Shown here: positions 39,914-48,103 of the stretch, piece after piece
Numbering within the stretch: the stretch's first letter is position 1
How the letters are laid out: every line of letters begins with the position of its first letter
NCBI GenBank assembly: GCA_017399555.1
Contig: JAFQBW010000060.1
Span: forward strand, 25,596-89,595
Direction of reading: 5' to 3'
DNA: 64,000 nucleotides
DNA from: Methanocorpusculum sp.
GTDB taxonomy: Archaea; Halobacteriota; Methanomicrobia; Methanomicrobiales; Methanocorpusculaceae
Program-made: the position numbers and the translations under genes
The notes under the pieces: model-generated
What the model was told of the DNA's origin: nothing
The model's database searches: none
Seen by the model: the letters and a program-made list of their open reading frames with translations, nothing else

Positions 39914-40603
39914 TCAGCAGTTTTCTCTTCCCGCAATCCCGCGGTACACAACCGCCGCACAGACTGCGCCGAGAACCGGACCTACCACATAAATCGGAAA
40001 CGTCGTCCACAGCGCATCAGAGCCGGCGAACACAAGCGCTACCAAATCCGGCCCGAACGTTCTTGCCGGATTAATCGAACCGCCGGAGATATTTCCGATA
40101 GCAAGAATCACCGAAAGCACAGCGCCGCCGATAGCAAGCCCGGCAAAACCGGGAGCTGCACGGCGGTCAACCGCAACGCCCATAATCACCAGCATCAGAA
40201 CAAACGTCCCGACAAACTCGGCAAGCACTGCCTGGAAGGACGAAATCCCTGCGGCTGGGGCTGTCATTCCAAGACCGCCGAAGTTCAGCGCATCCATGCC
40301 CATCACTGCAAGAATAAGCAGTGCGCCAAAAACCGCGCCGGCAAACTGTGCGGCACAGTAGGCAACCGTATCCTTTACCGGAAACTTCCGCACTGCACAC
40401 AGCGCAACAGACACCGCCGGATTAATGTGACAGCCGGAAACAGTACCGAGCGTATAAATCAGCACACAGACCGCAAGACCGAACGCTGCCGCAATCCCGA
40501 ACAGATCGCCCGAGCCGCCCAGAACACAGACCGTCCCGCAGCCGATGAACACCAGAATCAGCGTTCCGATGAACTCTGCAAGCGACCGCTTCAGCAAATC
40601 CAT
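39914..40603 (-). CDS. MIP-family aquaporin / glycerol facilitator
   Basis: 229 residues with six predicted membrane helices and the two half-helix signatures INPAVS (about 62-67) and INPARTFGPD (about 178-187). It forms a channel for water and possibly small neutral solutes. The Arg after the second NPA is present (NPAR), as needed for the selectivity filter. ATG 40603 is chosen: ggagg stands 6-7 nt upstream and the start overlaps the stop of the preceding gene (TAATG). It is the last gene of an operon with DUF2180 and DUF2193, an association worth noting. Confidence 0.9.
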   Translation of the reverse strand: MDLLKRSLAEFIGTLILVFIGCGTVCVLGGSGDLFGIAAAFGLAVCVLIYTLGTVSGCHINPAVSVALCAVRKFPVKDTVAYCAAQFAGAVFGALLILAVMGMDALNFGGLGMTAPAAGISSFQAVLAEFVGTFVLMLVIMGVAVDRRAAPGFAGLAIGGAVLSVILAIGNISGGSINPARTFGPDLVALVFAGSDALWTTFPIYVVGPVLGAVCAAVVYRGIAGRENC

Positions 40604-40812
40604 TACCGTCCTCCGTATGCCGCGGCACACTCCGGGCAGAGAATCCGCGGGACCGGCTTTTTCAGCGTGCGGGACGGGAAAGGATATCCTCCTTCCCGAA
40701 TCTCCACATCTGACCGAACCATATGTTCACTGCAGAGCCCCATCCCGCAGACAATACAGACCCCTGTCGCCTCGCGGTCAATGCCCTGCTGTTCGCAGAC
40801 ATAGCACTTCAT
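40603..40812 (-). CDS. Small zinc-ribbon protein, DUF2180-like
   Basis: 69 residues with three CxxC-type pairs: CYVCEQQG at the N-terminus, CIVCGMGLCSEH in the middle and CPECAAAYGG at the C-terminus. This is a zinc-binding treble-clef or ribbon arrangement. It looks like DUF2180, a family I associate with methanogens and with DUF2193 neighbours. ATG 40812 gives the compact domain directly; a longer in-frame start inside the upstream gene is improbable. It lies 2 nt after the DUF2193 gene and overlaps the aquaporin start by one base. Role unknown; metal or redox sensing is possible. Confidence 0.75.
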   Translation of the reverse strand: MKCYVCEQQGIDREATGVCIVCGMGLCSEHMVRSDVEIREGGYPFPSRTLKKPVPRILCPECAAAYGGR

Positions 40813-40814
40813 CT

Positions 40815-42320
40815 TCAGACTCCTTCGCGGTACTGACAGTACTGATGCCGGGAGCCTGCCAGACAGGCGGTTGCACAGCTCTTGCATCCCCGAACCGGTG
40901 CTGCCGGATTTTCCTTATCGAGTGCAATGATGTTTGTCATCATCGTAGCGGTTACCGGCTCGCTGGTCAACAGACACGGATAATCCGCAAGCCGCATCAT
41001 CGCAGAAGTGCGGACCGTAATCGCACAGGCCGGATACGCATACCGCTGCGGATTCATCAGAACTGCATTCTCATGAATCGGGGAAAGGTCAACAGCAACC
41101 CCTTCCACCAGCGGCCGGAGTGGTTCTCCGCTGCCGTTTTTCACGCGGCCTGCCTTATCCAGAATCTTCCATCCGCGGTAAATCATATCCATGAAATCAC
41201 AGTTGTGCAGTTCAGCAGCAGAACCTCTCGTCGGCTTCATCATCACCAGATTATGATACCGCCTGGTCAGAAGGTCAACAATCATCGGGGCATTAAATCC
41301 GTCAAGCTCCAGCAGATACTCTGAGGCCGCAGCTGTCGCACCGGTTGCAACATTCAGCAGCTGGAACGGAGACTTCACCTTAGAGATTGCGGATGCAAGC
41401 GTATTCTTCATCACACCGGTTACCGCATTAATCGTTTCAAAAATCACATCATCCTTGCACATATTATATGTGGACTGCGAGATATGGTGTGATATATCCC
41501 CCACACAGTAGGCGGGAATGGTTACAATATTTCCATAATGTACGCCGTCATCAACCGCGGCTTTTACCGCCGGCAAAATCCTTCTGCGGTACTCTTCCAT
41601 GTACCGTTTGGCAGAAAACGACTGCATATGAGACCTTCGCATCAAAGCCGCCTGTGCGGCTACCGGATTTCTATAAATCTCCTGGAGCTGTTTTACCTCC
41701 TTGCGGGAAGCTTCGGCAAGCGTATCTCCTGCCTCCACACTTTTGGCAAACACATCACCGATTCCGTACGACGTATTCATGCCCCAGGACTTTGCGGCAA
41801 GGATGGTCTTCTTATGACTCTCCGGGATATCGGTTTTTGCGAGAATCTGATTTACCACATTGCTGGTCGAACCCGGCATCAGTGCGAAATCAACCGAACA
41901 GACCGGACCGTAGAATCCGGCATAACAGCGGGCGGCTTCTTTTCCGATAAGTGCTTCATGGTCGCGGATGGTATCGGCAAACTTCTCCATGCTCTGGTGA
42001 AACGCATCATCTTCTGCACAGAGGATATCTAAAACAACCGGAGTCTGGTAGTGTTCAACGAACGGGTCGTCCTCTTCTCTGACATGAGTTGTCAGGGAGG
42101 AGAGAACGGAAAAATGGTTTTTAACTGATTCTTTGTGGAGATTGATGACAGCCGCACTCTGGGAGGGAAGTGCAGTCATCTTCTCCACAGCGTCAACGTA
42201 TGGTCTTGCATCCTTCATATGGAAGCGCATACCTCTGCGTCTGCGGATGACTTCGAGGTCTGCATATTGTGCGGCAAGCGCTTCATTGACCATTTTCTGA
42301 TAGAGATTTTTCATATTCAT
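40815..42320 (-). CDS. DUF2193-like conserved methanogen protein
   Basis: 501 residues, soluble, no signal peptide. The length and the Cys-rich C-terminus (RGCKSCATACLAG, HQYCQY) fit DUF2193, an uncharacterised archaeal family. Conserved-looking blocks include YGPVCSVDFALMPGSTSNVV, SWGMNTSYGIGDVFAKS and YNMCKDD. The C-terminal cysteines could hold an iron-sulfur cluster or zinc. It is first in an operon with DUF2180 and aquaporin. ATG 42320 is chosen over GTG 42323. Family assignment is from memory of the pattern and not from a search. Confidence 0.7.
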   Translation of the reverse strand: MNMKNLYQKMVNEALAAQYADLEVIRRRRGMRFHMKDARPYVDAVEKMTALPSQSAAVINLHKESVKNHFSVLSSLTTHVREEDDPFVEHYQTPVVLDILCAEDDAFHQSMEKFADTIRDHEALIGKEAARCYAGFYGPVCSVDFALMPGSTSNVVNQILAKTDIPESHKKTILAAKSWGMNTSYGIGDVFAKSVEAGDTLAEASRKEVKQLQEIYRNPVAAQAALMRRSHMQSFSAKRYMEEYRRRILPAVKAAVDDGVHYGNIVTIPAYCVGDISHHISQSTYNMCKDDVIFETINAVTGVMKNTLASAISKVKSPFQLLNVATGATAAASEYLLELDGFNAPMIVDLLTRRYHNLVMMKPTRGSAAELHNCDFMDMIYRGWKILDKAGRVKNGSGEPLRPLVEGVAVDLSPIHENAVLMNPQRYAYPACAITVRTSAMMRLADYPCLLTSEPVTATMMTNIIALDKENPAAPVRGCKSCATACLAGSRHQYCQYREGV

Positions 42321-42384
42321 CACCGTTTTTCGGTTAAATGAATTGTTCTCTTCTGAAGGTCAAATAGCTTTAGATGATGGTAAT

Positions 42385-43764
42385 TTATGCAAGACAGGTG
42401 TCTTTTGCAAACCGTGAGGTGATGTAGGAAATAACCGCACAGACTGCACCAAAGATGCAGGCAACCGCAATTCCAAAGGCGGTAAATGCGTCAGGACTTC
42501 CGGAGGCAGCCGATGCGATTACGGAGTATGCGGCAATTCCAACCACACTTCCCACATTCATGACGGTATAGGTCAGACTGCCGGCAGACCCCTGGGTGTC
42601 CTCACTGCAGTGAATCGAGATTCTCTGGATGGTCGGCCCTTCATTGATTCCAAGGGTGGCTCCAAGCAGGAACAGACCGATAACCAGCAGAATCCAGTTC
42701 TGCAGGAGAATGGCGCAGGCAAGAATTCCGGATGCCGCCGTTCCGACGACTGCGGAGATGTTGCAGAGTTTTTTGCATCCGCAGGTGTTTGTCAGGTTTC
42801 CGGCAGGAATTCCAATCAGGGCCATGGTTACTGGCGGGATGAGCATGATAATTCCTGCAAGAGCGCTTCCAAGCCCGAGCGGCCCTGTCAGGTAGAAGGG
42901 GAGGATGTAGATGCTTCCCAGATAGAGAATGGTGATGAACAGGCACGATACTGCCGCCCAGATGACGATTTTGTTCTGCAGAATCTTTGCCGGAAGCACC
43001 GGGTCTTCGTGTCTGAGTTCCCGGCGGAGGAAGAGAACGCCGAGAACGGGTGCGGCTGCTATCAGCAGGAGCACAGGGATACTCCATCCTTCGGAGTTGC
43101 CGATTTCAAGTCCTGCAAGGAACACCAGAAGCGTTGCGGCAAGGAGAAATGCGCCGGCGAAGTCGAACGGTTTGTCCGGTTTCGGGAATGATTCGGCTTT
43201 CGGGATGATGAAGAGAGCGCCGAGAATTCCAATCAGTCCGATAGGGATGTTGATAAAGAAGATCCAGTGCCAGGAAAGATACTCTGCAATTACTCCGCCG
43301 AGTCCGGGGCCGAACGCGAGTGCGGCTCCGCCAAGCGTTGCAAGCATTCCGGCAGCCATTCCTTTGCGCTTCTCCGGGAGATGGAGCATTACAAGCATCG
43401 TTGCGGTTCCCACCATCATGGCAGCGGCTGTTCCCTGGAACACGCGGCAGAGAATGAGCATGAGGATGTTCACCGAGATTCCGCAGAGGAATGAGGCGAT
43501 GGTAAAGAGTACAAATCCGGTGATAAATATCTCGCGGTACCGTCCGGTGCGGTCAGCAAGTTTGCCGAATACCAGAAGCATACTTGCCAATGCCAGCAGG
43601 TATCCGGTCATAATCCATGCGGATACTGCACTTCCTGTTCCGAAGTCTGCGGTGATTGCCGGAAGGGCAATTGATACAATACTGGTATCCAGATAGTCCA
43701 TGAATACGGCTGCTGCCGCAATAACCATTAAGATGAGCTGATGACTGTTCTTTTCCAGAATCAT
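42385..43764 (-). CDS. MFS drug-efflux transporter, DHA2 (14-TM) family
   Basis: 459 residues, almost entirely hydrophobic helices, consistent with 14 membrane segments. Motif D1-like FMDYLDTSIVSIALP (about 21-35), motif A GKLADRTGRY (about 66-75) and motif C AFGPGLGGVIAEYLSW (about 149-164) are visible. It is a proton-driven exporter, probably of drugs or toxic organics. ATG 43764 is chosen; GTG 43773 is possible. It stands alone, and the leader contains a hairpin and T-run (43776-43816) that may attenuate expression. Confidence 0.85.
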   Translation of the reverse strand: MILEKNSHQLILMVIAAAAVFMDYLDTSIVSIALPAITADFGTGSAVSAWIMTGYLLALASMLLVFGKLADRTGRYREIFITGFVLFTIASFLCGISVNILMLILCRVFQGTAAAMMVGTATMLVMLHLPEKRKGMAAGMLATLGGAALAFGPGLGGVIAEYLSWHWIFFINIPIGLIGILGALFIIPKAESFPKPDKPFDFAGAFLLAATLLVFLAGLEIGNSEGWSIPVLLLIAAAPVLGVLFLRRELRHEDPVLPAKILQNKIVIWAAVSCLFITILYLGSIYILPFYLTGPLGLGSALAGIIMLIPPVTMALIGIPAGNLTNTCGCKKLCNISAVVGTAASGILACAILLQNWILLVIGLFLLGATLGINEGPTIQRISIHCSEDTQGSAGSLTYTVMNVGSVVGIAAYSVIASAASGSPDAFTAFGIAVACIFGAVCAVISYITSRFAKDTCLA

Positions 43765-43775
43765 AGAAATCACAT

Positions 43776-43816
43776 AAAAAAGGACGGAGTATCCGGCGGG
43801 CGGATATCAACCCGCC
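43776..43816 (-). promoter_or_regulatory. Leader hairpin with T-run before the MFS gene
   Basis: On the - strand a stem ggcggg/cccgcc (43811-43816 with 43795-43800) is followed by a run of seven T just before the MFS start. This resembles an intrinsic terminator inside the 5' leader. Attenuation is inferred only from the layout. Confidence 0.4.
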
Positions 43817-43948
43817 CTTTGGTATTTTAGCGGACTGAACAGTACTGGGATGCCCGTTTGGAAAGTTTTTTCATCCGTACTGCAGTCATATGCAGATTAT
43901 AATCTGCCAATTATTCGATATAAAGATTGCCTCCTATTTCCTGTCCTC

Positions 43949-43968
43949 TATCCCATATGGCATGAGGA
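43949..43968. repeat. 20-bp near-exact repeat encoding a SSCHMG tail, copy without gene
   Basis: tatcccatatggcatgagga matches tatcccatatggcacgagga at 44040-44059 with one mismatch. Read on the - strand both end in codons for SSCHMG and a stop. At this copy the upstream frame is open for about 24 codons to a stop and has no ATG start for a full protein. Confidence 0.5.
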
Positions 43969-44038
43969 CATCTCCTGCCCATATCCCCGCAACGCCTCCC
44001 GGGTATGCGGCAGTAAACTGCCTTAACCCGCATTTTCT

Positions 44039-44191
44039 TTATCCCATATGGCACGAGGAACAACTTCCGCGCAGACTCCGCTCCGTCAGGATTCCAAGCT
44101 GCAGTTCCAGTTCACGCAGACGCTCTTCCAGCTCTTCATTCTGTTTTTTCAGCAGGAGAATCTCGCGGTCAATCTCTTCGAATGTTGTCAT
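44039..44191 (-). CDS. Small coiled-coil protein with CSSC tail, 50 aa
   Basis: Begins MTTFEEIDREILLLKKQNEE, a strong amphipathic heptad pattern of about 32 residues, and ends RGSCSSCHMG. The CxxC motif could bind a metal or be redox-active, and the helix suggests dimerisation. I do not recognise the family. Support: charged coiled-coil composition, an ATG, and the repetition of its tail codons 90 bp downstream. No clear ribosome-binding site is seen. A metal or thiol-related role would be speculation. Confidence 0.5.
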   Translation of the reverse strand: MTTFEEIDREILLLKKQNEELEERLRELELQLGILTERSLRGSCSSCHMG

Positions 44192-44349
44192 GTCAGAAAA
44201 TATGTTCCCATGCTATTTAACCGTGCGGTTTCGCACACCTGAGATAAAATTGCCCGTATCTGAAACCCTTTTGTCTCATACGCTGAACAGATATATCAGG
44301 AAGAGAACTGAAAACCATTCAGCCTTCCGAAAAAGAAGTGAATCATCAC

Positions 44350-44454
44350 ATGCCAACCCACCACAAAAAAGAAGAAAAGACCACAAAGCATGCGGTAAAG
44401 CAGGAACCGGCCGCACATCAGGCACCTGCTGAAAAGAAACCGCAGCACAAATAA
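44350..44454 (+). CDS. Very small His/Lys-rich protein, 34 aa
   Basis: ATG 44350 begins MPTHHKKEEKTTKHAV and ends KKPQHK. The composition (Lys, His, Glu, Ala, Pro) suggests a disordered, nucleic-acid or metal-binding peptide. It ends 12 nt before a strong 9-bp terminator hairpin, the main support for it being transcribed. No family is recognised and the ribosome-binding site is weak. Confidence 0.35.
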   Translation: MPTHHKKEEKTTKHAVKQEPAAHQAPAEKKPQHK

Positions 44455-44465
44455 CACCGAATCCG

Positions 44466-44491
44466 AAAGGGAGTATTCTCCCACTCCCTTT
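44466..44491. terminator. Bidirectional terminator hairpin
   Basis: Perfect 9-bp stem aaagggagt/actcccttt with an 8-nt loop, followed by T-rich sequence on the + strand. It lies between the 34-aa ORF (+) and the DUF116 gene (-), whose stop codon it abuts, so it can serve both. Confidence 0.65.
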
Positions 44492-45207
44492 TACTCCTTT
44501 TTCGGCATAGAAAGCGGCTTTTCGAGCCCGATAGATGCCGCCTGCATCAGTGAATCATAGTTCATCGTCGTCTCAACACACCCGTCGGTTGCTGTCACGA
44601 CGCCAATCGTCGTCATGGAAATTTTGCGGCCAAGTGCAAGTCCCTCTTTTACCTCCATCAGACAGCCGACGCCAATCATCGCCTGCGGGCGGTACTTTTT
44701 CACCAGACGCTTGATGAAGGTCGAACCCGGGATGATGAAGGTCATATAGCCGGCATCCTTCAATACCGGAATCGCATCGCCTAAGGGGCACTTTCCGCAG
44801 GAGATGCAGGAGATTCCCACATCCGGCGAGAGCCGTGCGGGACATTTTGCCGACCGCAGACACAGCGGAATAAACACCGCACGCTTTTCCACCGGAACTT
44901 TGGCGAATGCCGAGTAGTTCATCTGATTGTCAATGCCGATTAAGAACTCCATCAGCTGTGCGGAATCCACGCCGAGCATCATGCAGAACAGTTTGACCGT
45001 CCCTTCCATCAGCGTGAGGACCGGGCGCAGGAGTTTTGGCAGGTACATCTTCTTCTTTTTTATCGAGAGGGCAATCAGGCATCCGATAAGGAACGAGAGG
45101 ATAACCCACAGGACAAGAATAATGATGACCAGCTCGCCGAGCAGGTACACTATTGAGTTCCAGACAGGAGAGTCAAAGAGTGCGACGGGGAGATATTCGG
45201 CAATCAT
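44491..45207 (-). CDS. DUF116 family membrane-associated protein
   Basis: 238 residues. One or two N-terminal membrane helices (about 18-48: LLGELVIIILVLWVILSFL) are followed by a cytosolic Cys-rich domain. Conserved cysteines appear in LRSAKCPARL, ISCISCGKCPLG, GVGCLMEV and TDGCVETT, the layout of DUF116. A bound iron-sulfur cluster or zinc is likely. Function is unknown for the family. It is last in a four-gene overlapping operon and overlaps mtnA by 4 nt. Confidence 0.8.
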   Translation of the reverse strand: MIAEYLPVALFDSPVWNSIVYLLGELVIIILVLWVILSFLIGCLIALSIKKKKMYLPKLLRPVLTLMEGTVKLFCMMLGVDSAQLMEFLIGIDNQMNYSAFAKVPVEKRAVFIPLCLRSAKCPARLSPDVGISCISCGKCPLGDAIPVLKDAGYMTFIIPGSTFIKRLVKKYRPQAMIGVGCLMEVKEGLALGRKISMTTIGVVTATDGCVETTMNYDSLMQAASIGLEKPLSMPKKE

Positions 45208-46256
45208 TTCAGTTCGCTAAAGTCATACGGCGGGTAGAACACGCCTTTTTCCGTGATGATTCCGCTGACTAACTCCAGCGGGGTTGCATCGAATGCATAG
45301 TTGATGACCGGAACATTTTCCGGCACAGTGGTCTTTCCAAAGAGTTCGGAAACTTCCGCACGGCTTCTCTCCTCGACGACGATGTCTTTTGCCTCTGCTT
45401 CCACATCAAAGGTGGATGCAGGGGCTGCAACGTAGAAGGGAATGTTGTGGTGCTTTGCGCAGACTGCATGCATGTAGGTTCCAATCTTGTTAAAGACCGC
45501 ATCTTTGGTAATCCGGTCTGCGCCGACGATTACCGCATCGATTTTTCCCTGCTGCATGAGGTATGCGGCTTCGGAGTCGATGATGGTCGTGACCGGAATC
45601 TTGTCGCGGGCAAGCTCAAACGCGGTAAGACGCGAGCCCTGCAGAAGCGGTCTGGTCTCACAGGAGAGAACAGAGATTTTCTTTCCCATCTTCCAGGCGG
45701 AGCGGACAACGCCGAGCGCAGTTCCCCAGGAGGAGCAGGCGAGCGCTCCGGCGTTGCAGTGCGTAAGAACCGTTCCAATCTGCGGGAGCAGTTTGGCGCC
45801 GTTTCTGCCAAGCTCCATGCAGGTATTGGTATCGTCCTCGGCGATTTTCTTTGCCGCATAGAGCGCCATAATCTTTGCCATCTCCGGCGGCAGGTTTTCC
45901 ATGCTGAGGAGGACCTTCTTTACGCCCCAGGAGAGGTTGACCGCGGTCGGCCTGGTGTTAATCAGCTCTGCGGCGTCAGCGGCAACGGTTTCCTCGAACT
46001 CGATGTCCGATTCAGAGGAGCGGGCGGAGAGTGCGACGCCGAATGCGCCGGCGACGCCAAGCGCCGGGGCTCCGCGGATTGCGAGGCGGCGAATCGCATC
46101 AGCTAAAGCGTTGATGGTTCTGATTTCGAGTACCTTGTACTCGGTCGGCAGAAGCGTCTGGTCGACAGCCATGATGCAGCTCTGCTCATCATCCCACCAG
46201 AGGGTTTTTTCTTCGCTGATAACCGGTTTTTTACCGTTTGTTCTCTTCTGAACCAT
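45204..46256 (-). CDS. mtnA: S-methyl-5-thioribose-1-phosphate isomerase family (MtnA/eIF2B-like)
   Basis: 350 residues. Conserved motifs are RGAPALGVAGAFG (about 60-72), LTHCNAGALA with the catalytic Cys (about 164-173), ETRPLLQGSRLTA (about 200-212) and GADRITKDAVFNKIGTY with the catalytic Asp (about 246-262). The enzyme isomerises methylthioribose-1-phosphate to the ribulose form in methionine salvage. Archaeal members may also act on related 5-deoxy or ribose phosphates, so ribose-1,5-bisphosphate isomerase is an alternative. The start overlaps the HdrA-like stop by one base (TAATG). No other salvage gene is in the window. Confidence 0.85.
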   Translation of the reverse strand: MVQKRTNGKKPVISEEKTLWWDDEQSCIMAVDQTLLPTEYKVLEIRTINALADAIRRLAIRGAPALGVAGAFGVALSARSSESDIEFEETVAADAAELINTRPTAVNLSWGVKKVLLSMENLPPEMAKIMALYAAKKIAEDDTNTCMELGRNGAKLLPQIGTVLTHCNAGALACSSWGTALGVVRSAWKMGKKISVLSCETRPLLQGSRLTAFELARDKIPVTTIIDSEAAYLMQQGKIDAVIVGADRITKDAVFNKIGTYMHAVCAKHHNIPFYVAAPASTFDVEAEAKDIVVEERSRAEVSELFGKTTVPENVPVINYAFDATPLELVSGIITEKGVFYPPYDFSELK

Positions 46257-47536
46257 TACTCCCCACGCTCCATAACACAGAGGAATGCCTTTGCAGCAGC
46301 CGAACCGCCGGATACGACGGAGTCCGGGATGTCCTTCGGGGCAAGGGCTGTTCCGGCAATAAAAATTCCCGGCGCTTTGCTTACCGCCGGAGAGAAGGCG
46401 TCTTCGGCGGTTAAGAAGCGGCTTTCGTCCATGGAGATTCCAAGGCTTTCTGCAAGGCGGACGGTGTCCGGCTCAGGGGACATGCCTACTGAGAGGATGA
46501 CCAGGTCTGCTTCGAGGTTTACGAACTCGCCGGTCTCGGTGTTTTCGATTGGGAGGACCAGGCGGTCTTTGGACTTCTGCACCTCTCCGGTGAAGGTCCG
46601 GATGAAGGAAACGCCCATGTTCTTTGCCCGCTCGAAGTACTCCTCGTAGCCTTTGCCGTAGGCTCTGACATCATTGTAGAGGATGGAGACTTCACACTCC
46701 GGGTAATGCTCTTTGATGAGCATGGCGTTTTTCATCGCATACATACAGCAGACGCAGGAGCAGTAGTTTCTCTTAATGGCGGCATCGCGAGATCCGACGC
46801 ACTGCACAAAGACCACGCTCTTTGGTGTCTCGCCGTTGGAAAGTCTGCGCAGTTCGCCTTTGGTAGGACCTCCTGCGTTAATCATTCTCTCGAACTCAAG
46901 GCTTGTTATGACATCCGCGTACCGCAGGTAGCCGAACTGGGACTTGTTCCGGGCATCGAAGAGGGTGTATCCGGTGGCGATAATTACCGAGGCGGCGGGA
47001 ATTTCCAAGGTCTGGACTTTGTCTTCGGTGACGGAAAGGACGGCATTCTTTCCGCATTCGTCATAGCAGAGACCGCAGTCAATGCAGTGGAATGCGTCGC
47101 GGACAACTAAGTTCGGGACTGCCTGGGCATGGGGTTTATAGATGGCTTTGCGGACGCCAAGGCCTGCATCGAATTTATTGTAGACTTCAACCGGGCAGAC
47201 TTCGACACATTCTCCGCAGCCGGTACAGTCCGTCTCGTTTACATATCGCGGGTATTTGGTAACGGTGACGGTAAAGTTTCCGGCAGTTCCTGCAATCTTT
47301 TCGACTTCGGCTAAGGTTAGGATGGTGATATTTTTGTGGCGGGAGACCTCAGCCATCTTCGGCGATAAGATACACATGGAGCAGTCGTTGGTCGGGAATG
47401 TTTTGTCGAGCATTGCCATGTGGCCGCCAATCGACGGCTCGCGCTCGACGATATAGACATGCACGCCGTGGTTTGCGAGGTCCATAGCCGCCTGAATTCC
47501 GGCAACACCTCCGCCGATGACAACAACGTTACTCAT
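46256..47536 (-). CDS. Short HdrA-like FAD/iron-sulfur oxidoreductase
   Basis: 426 residues. N-terminal FAD-binding VVIGGGVAGIQAA (about 4-16), the HdrA-typical CSMCILSPKM (about 54-63), two ferredoxin-type clusters (CTGCGECVEVCPV, about 104-116; CIDCGLCYDECGKNAV, about 151-166), and VQCVGSRD...YCSCVCCMYAMK (about 247-272). It resembles heterodisulfide reductase subunit A. It is clearly shorter than the ~650-residue electron-bifurcating HdrA and lacks its C-terminal ferredoxin domain. No hdrB or hdrC is nearby. ATG 47536 is chosen since MSNVVVIGGG begins the fold. It overlaps the gamma-carbonic anhydrase gene by 8 nt. Confidence 0.82.
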   Translation of the reverse strand: MSNVVVIGGGVAGIQAAMDLANHGVHVYIVEREPSIGGHMAMLDKTFPTNDCSMCILSPKMAEVSRHKNITILTLAEVEKIAGTAGNFTVTVTKYPRYVNETDCTGCGECVEVCPVEVYNKFDAGLGVRKAIYKPHAQAVPNLVVRDAFHCIDCGLCYDECGKNAVLSVTEDKVQTLEIPAASVIIATGYTLFDARNKSQFGYLRYADVITSLEFERMINAGGPTKGELRRLSNGETPKSVVFVQCVGSRDAAIKRNYCSCVCCMYAMKNAMLIKEHYPECEVSILYNDVRAYGKGYEEYFERAKNMGVSFIRTFTGEVQKSKDRLVLPIENTETGEFVNLEADLVILSVGMSPEPDTVRLAESLGISMDESRFLTAEDAFSPAVSKAPGIFIAGTALAPKDIPDSVVSGGSAAAKAFLCVMERGE

Positions 47537-48023
47537 GCAGATACCTCGCGCCGACACTGACATAGGTCTGTGCATTTCTGATGTTTGCGGCAACCTCCTC
47601 GTCGGTCAGTTCCCGGACGACTTTTCCGGGGACTCCCATGACTAAAGACCGCGGCGGGATTTCCTTTCTTTCAGAGACAAGCGCTCCCGCGGCAATCAGA
47701 GATCCTTCACCGATTTTTGCATCGTTTAAGACAATAGCCCCCATGCCGATTAGGCAGTTGTCTGCGATTTTTGCCCCGTGGATAATCGCTCCGTGTCCGA
47801 TTGAGACGTTTTTCCCGATGACAACCGGTTTTCCGACACTCTCGTGGATGACCGCGTTGTCCTGTACGTTTGAGCCGTCTCCAATCGTGATGGAGTCCAT
47901 ATCTGCCCGGAGGACGGCACCGAAAAGAATGGTGACATTGTCTCCGAGATGTACGTCGCCGGCAAGCGTGGCGTTTGGTGCGACGTAGGTCTCGTTCCCG
48001 ATTGTTCTTCCGCCAAAGTCCAT
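47529..48023 (-). CDS. Gamma-class carbonic anhydrase-like hexapeptide-repeat protein
   Basis: 164 residues of left-handed beta-helix hexapeptide repeats (for example VTILFGAVLRAD, IGKNVSIGHGAIIHG) ending in a short helix. Three histidines in the expected zinc positions are present: NAVIHE (about 69), then GHGAIIHG (about 86 and 91). It may hydrate CO2 reversibly or act as an acyltransferase-fold scaffold. It lacks the acidic loop of Methanosarcina Cam, so it is closer to the CamH/YrdA type. First gene of the operon. An AT-rich element (aagtatatatta) lies just upstream of the ATG. Confidence 0.82.
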   Translation of the reverse strand: MDFGGRTIGNETYVAPNATLAGDVHLGDNVTILFGAVLRADMDSITIGDGSNVQDNAVIHESVGKPVVIGKNVSIGHGAIIHGAKIADNCLIGMGAIVLNDAKIGEGSLIAAGALVSERKEIPPRSLVMGVPGKVVRELTDEEVAANIRNAQTYVSVGARYLHE

Positions 48024-48103
48024 AATAAGTATATATTAGAACTTTGGGAAATATCAGTGTTTGGGGACGGATGTCTCCGGGGAAAAAAAGAGGGGGGTTT
48101 GGA

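Noticed and set aside
40545..41324. 259-codon + strand frame opposite the aquaporin/DUF2180/DUF2193 operon
   Set aside because: Antisense to three coherent genes with overlapping stops and starts; Arg/Ser/Pro-rich shadow.
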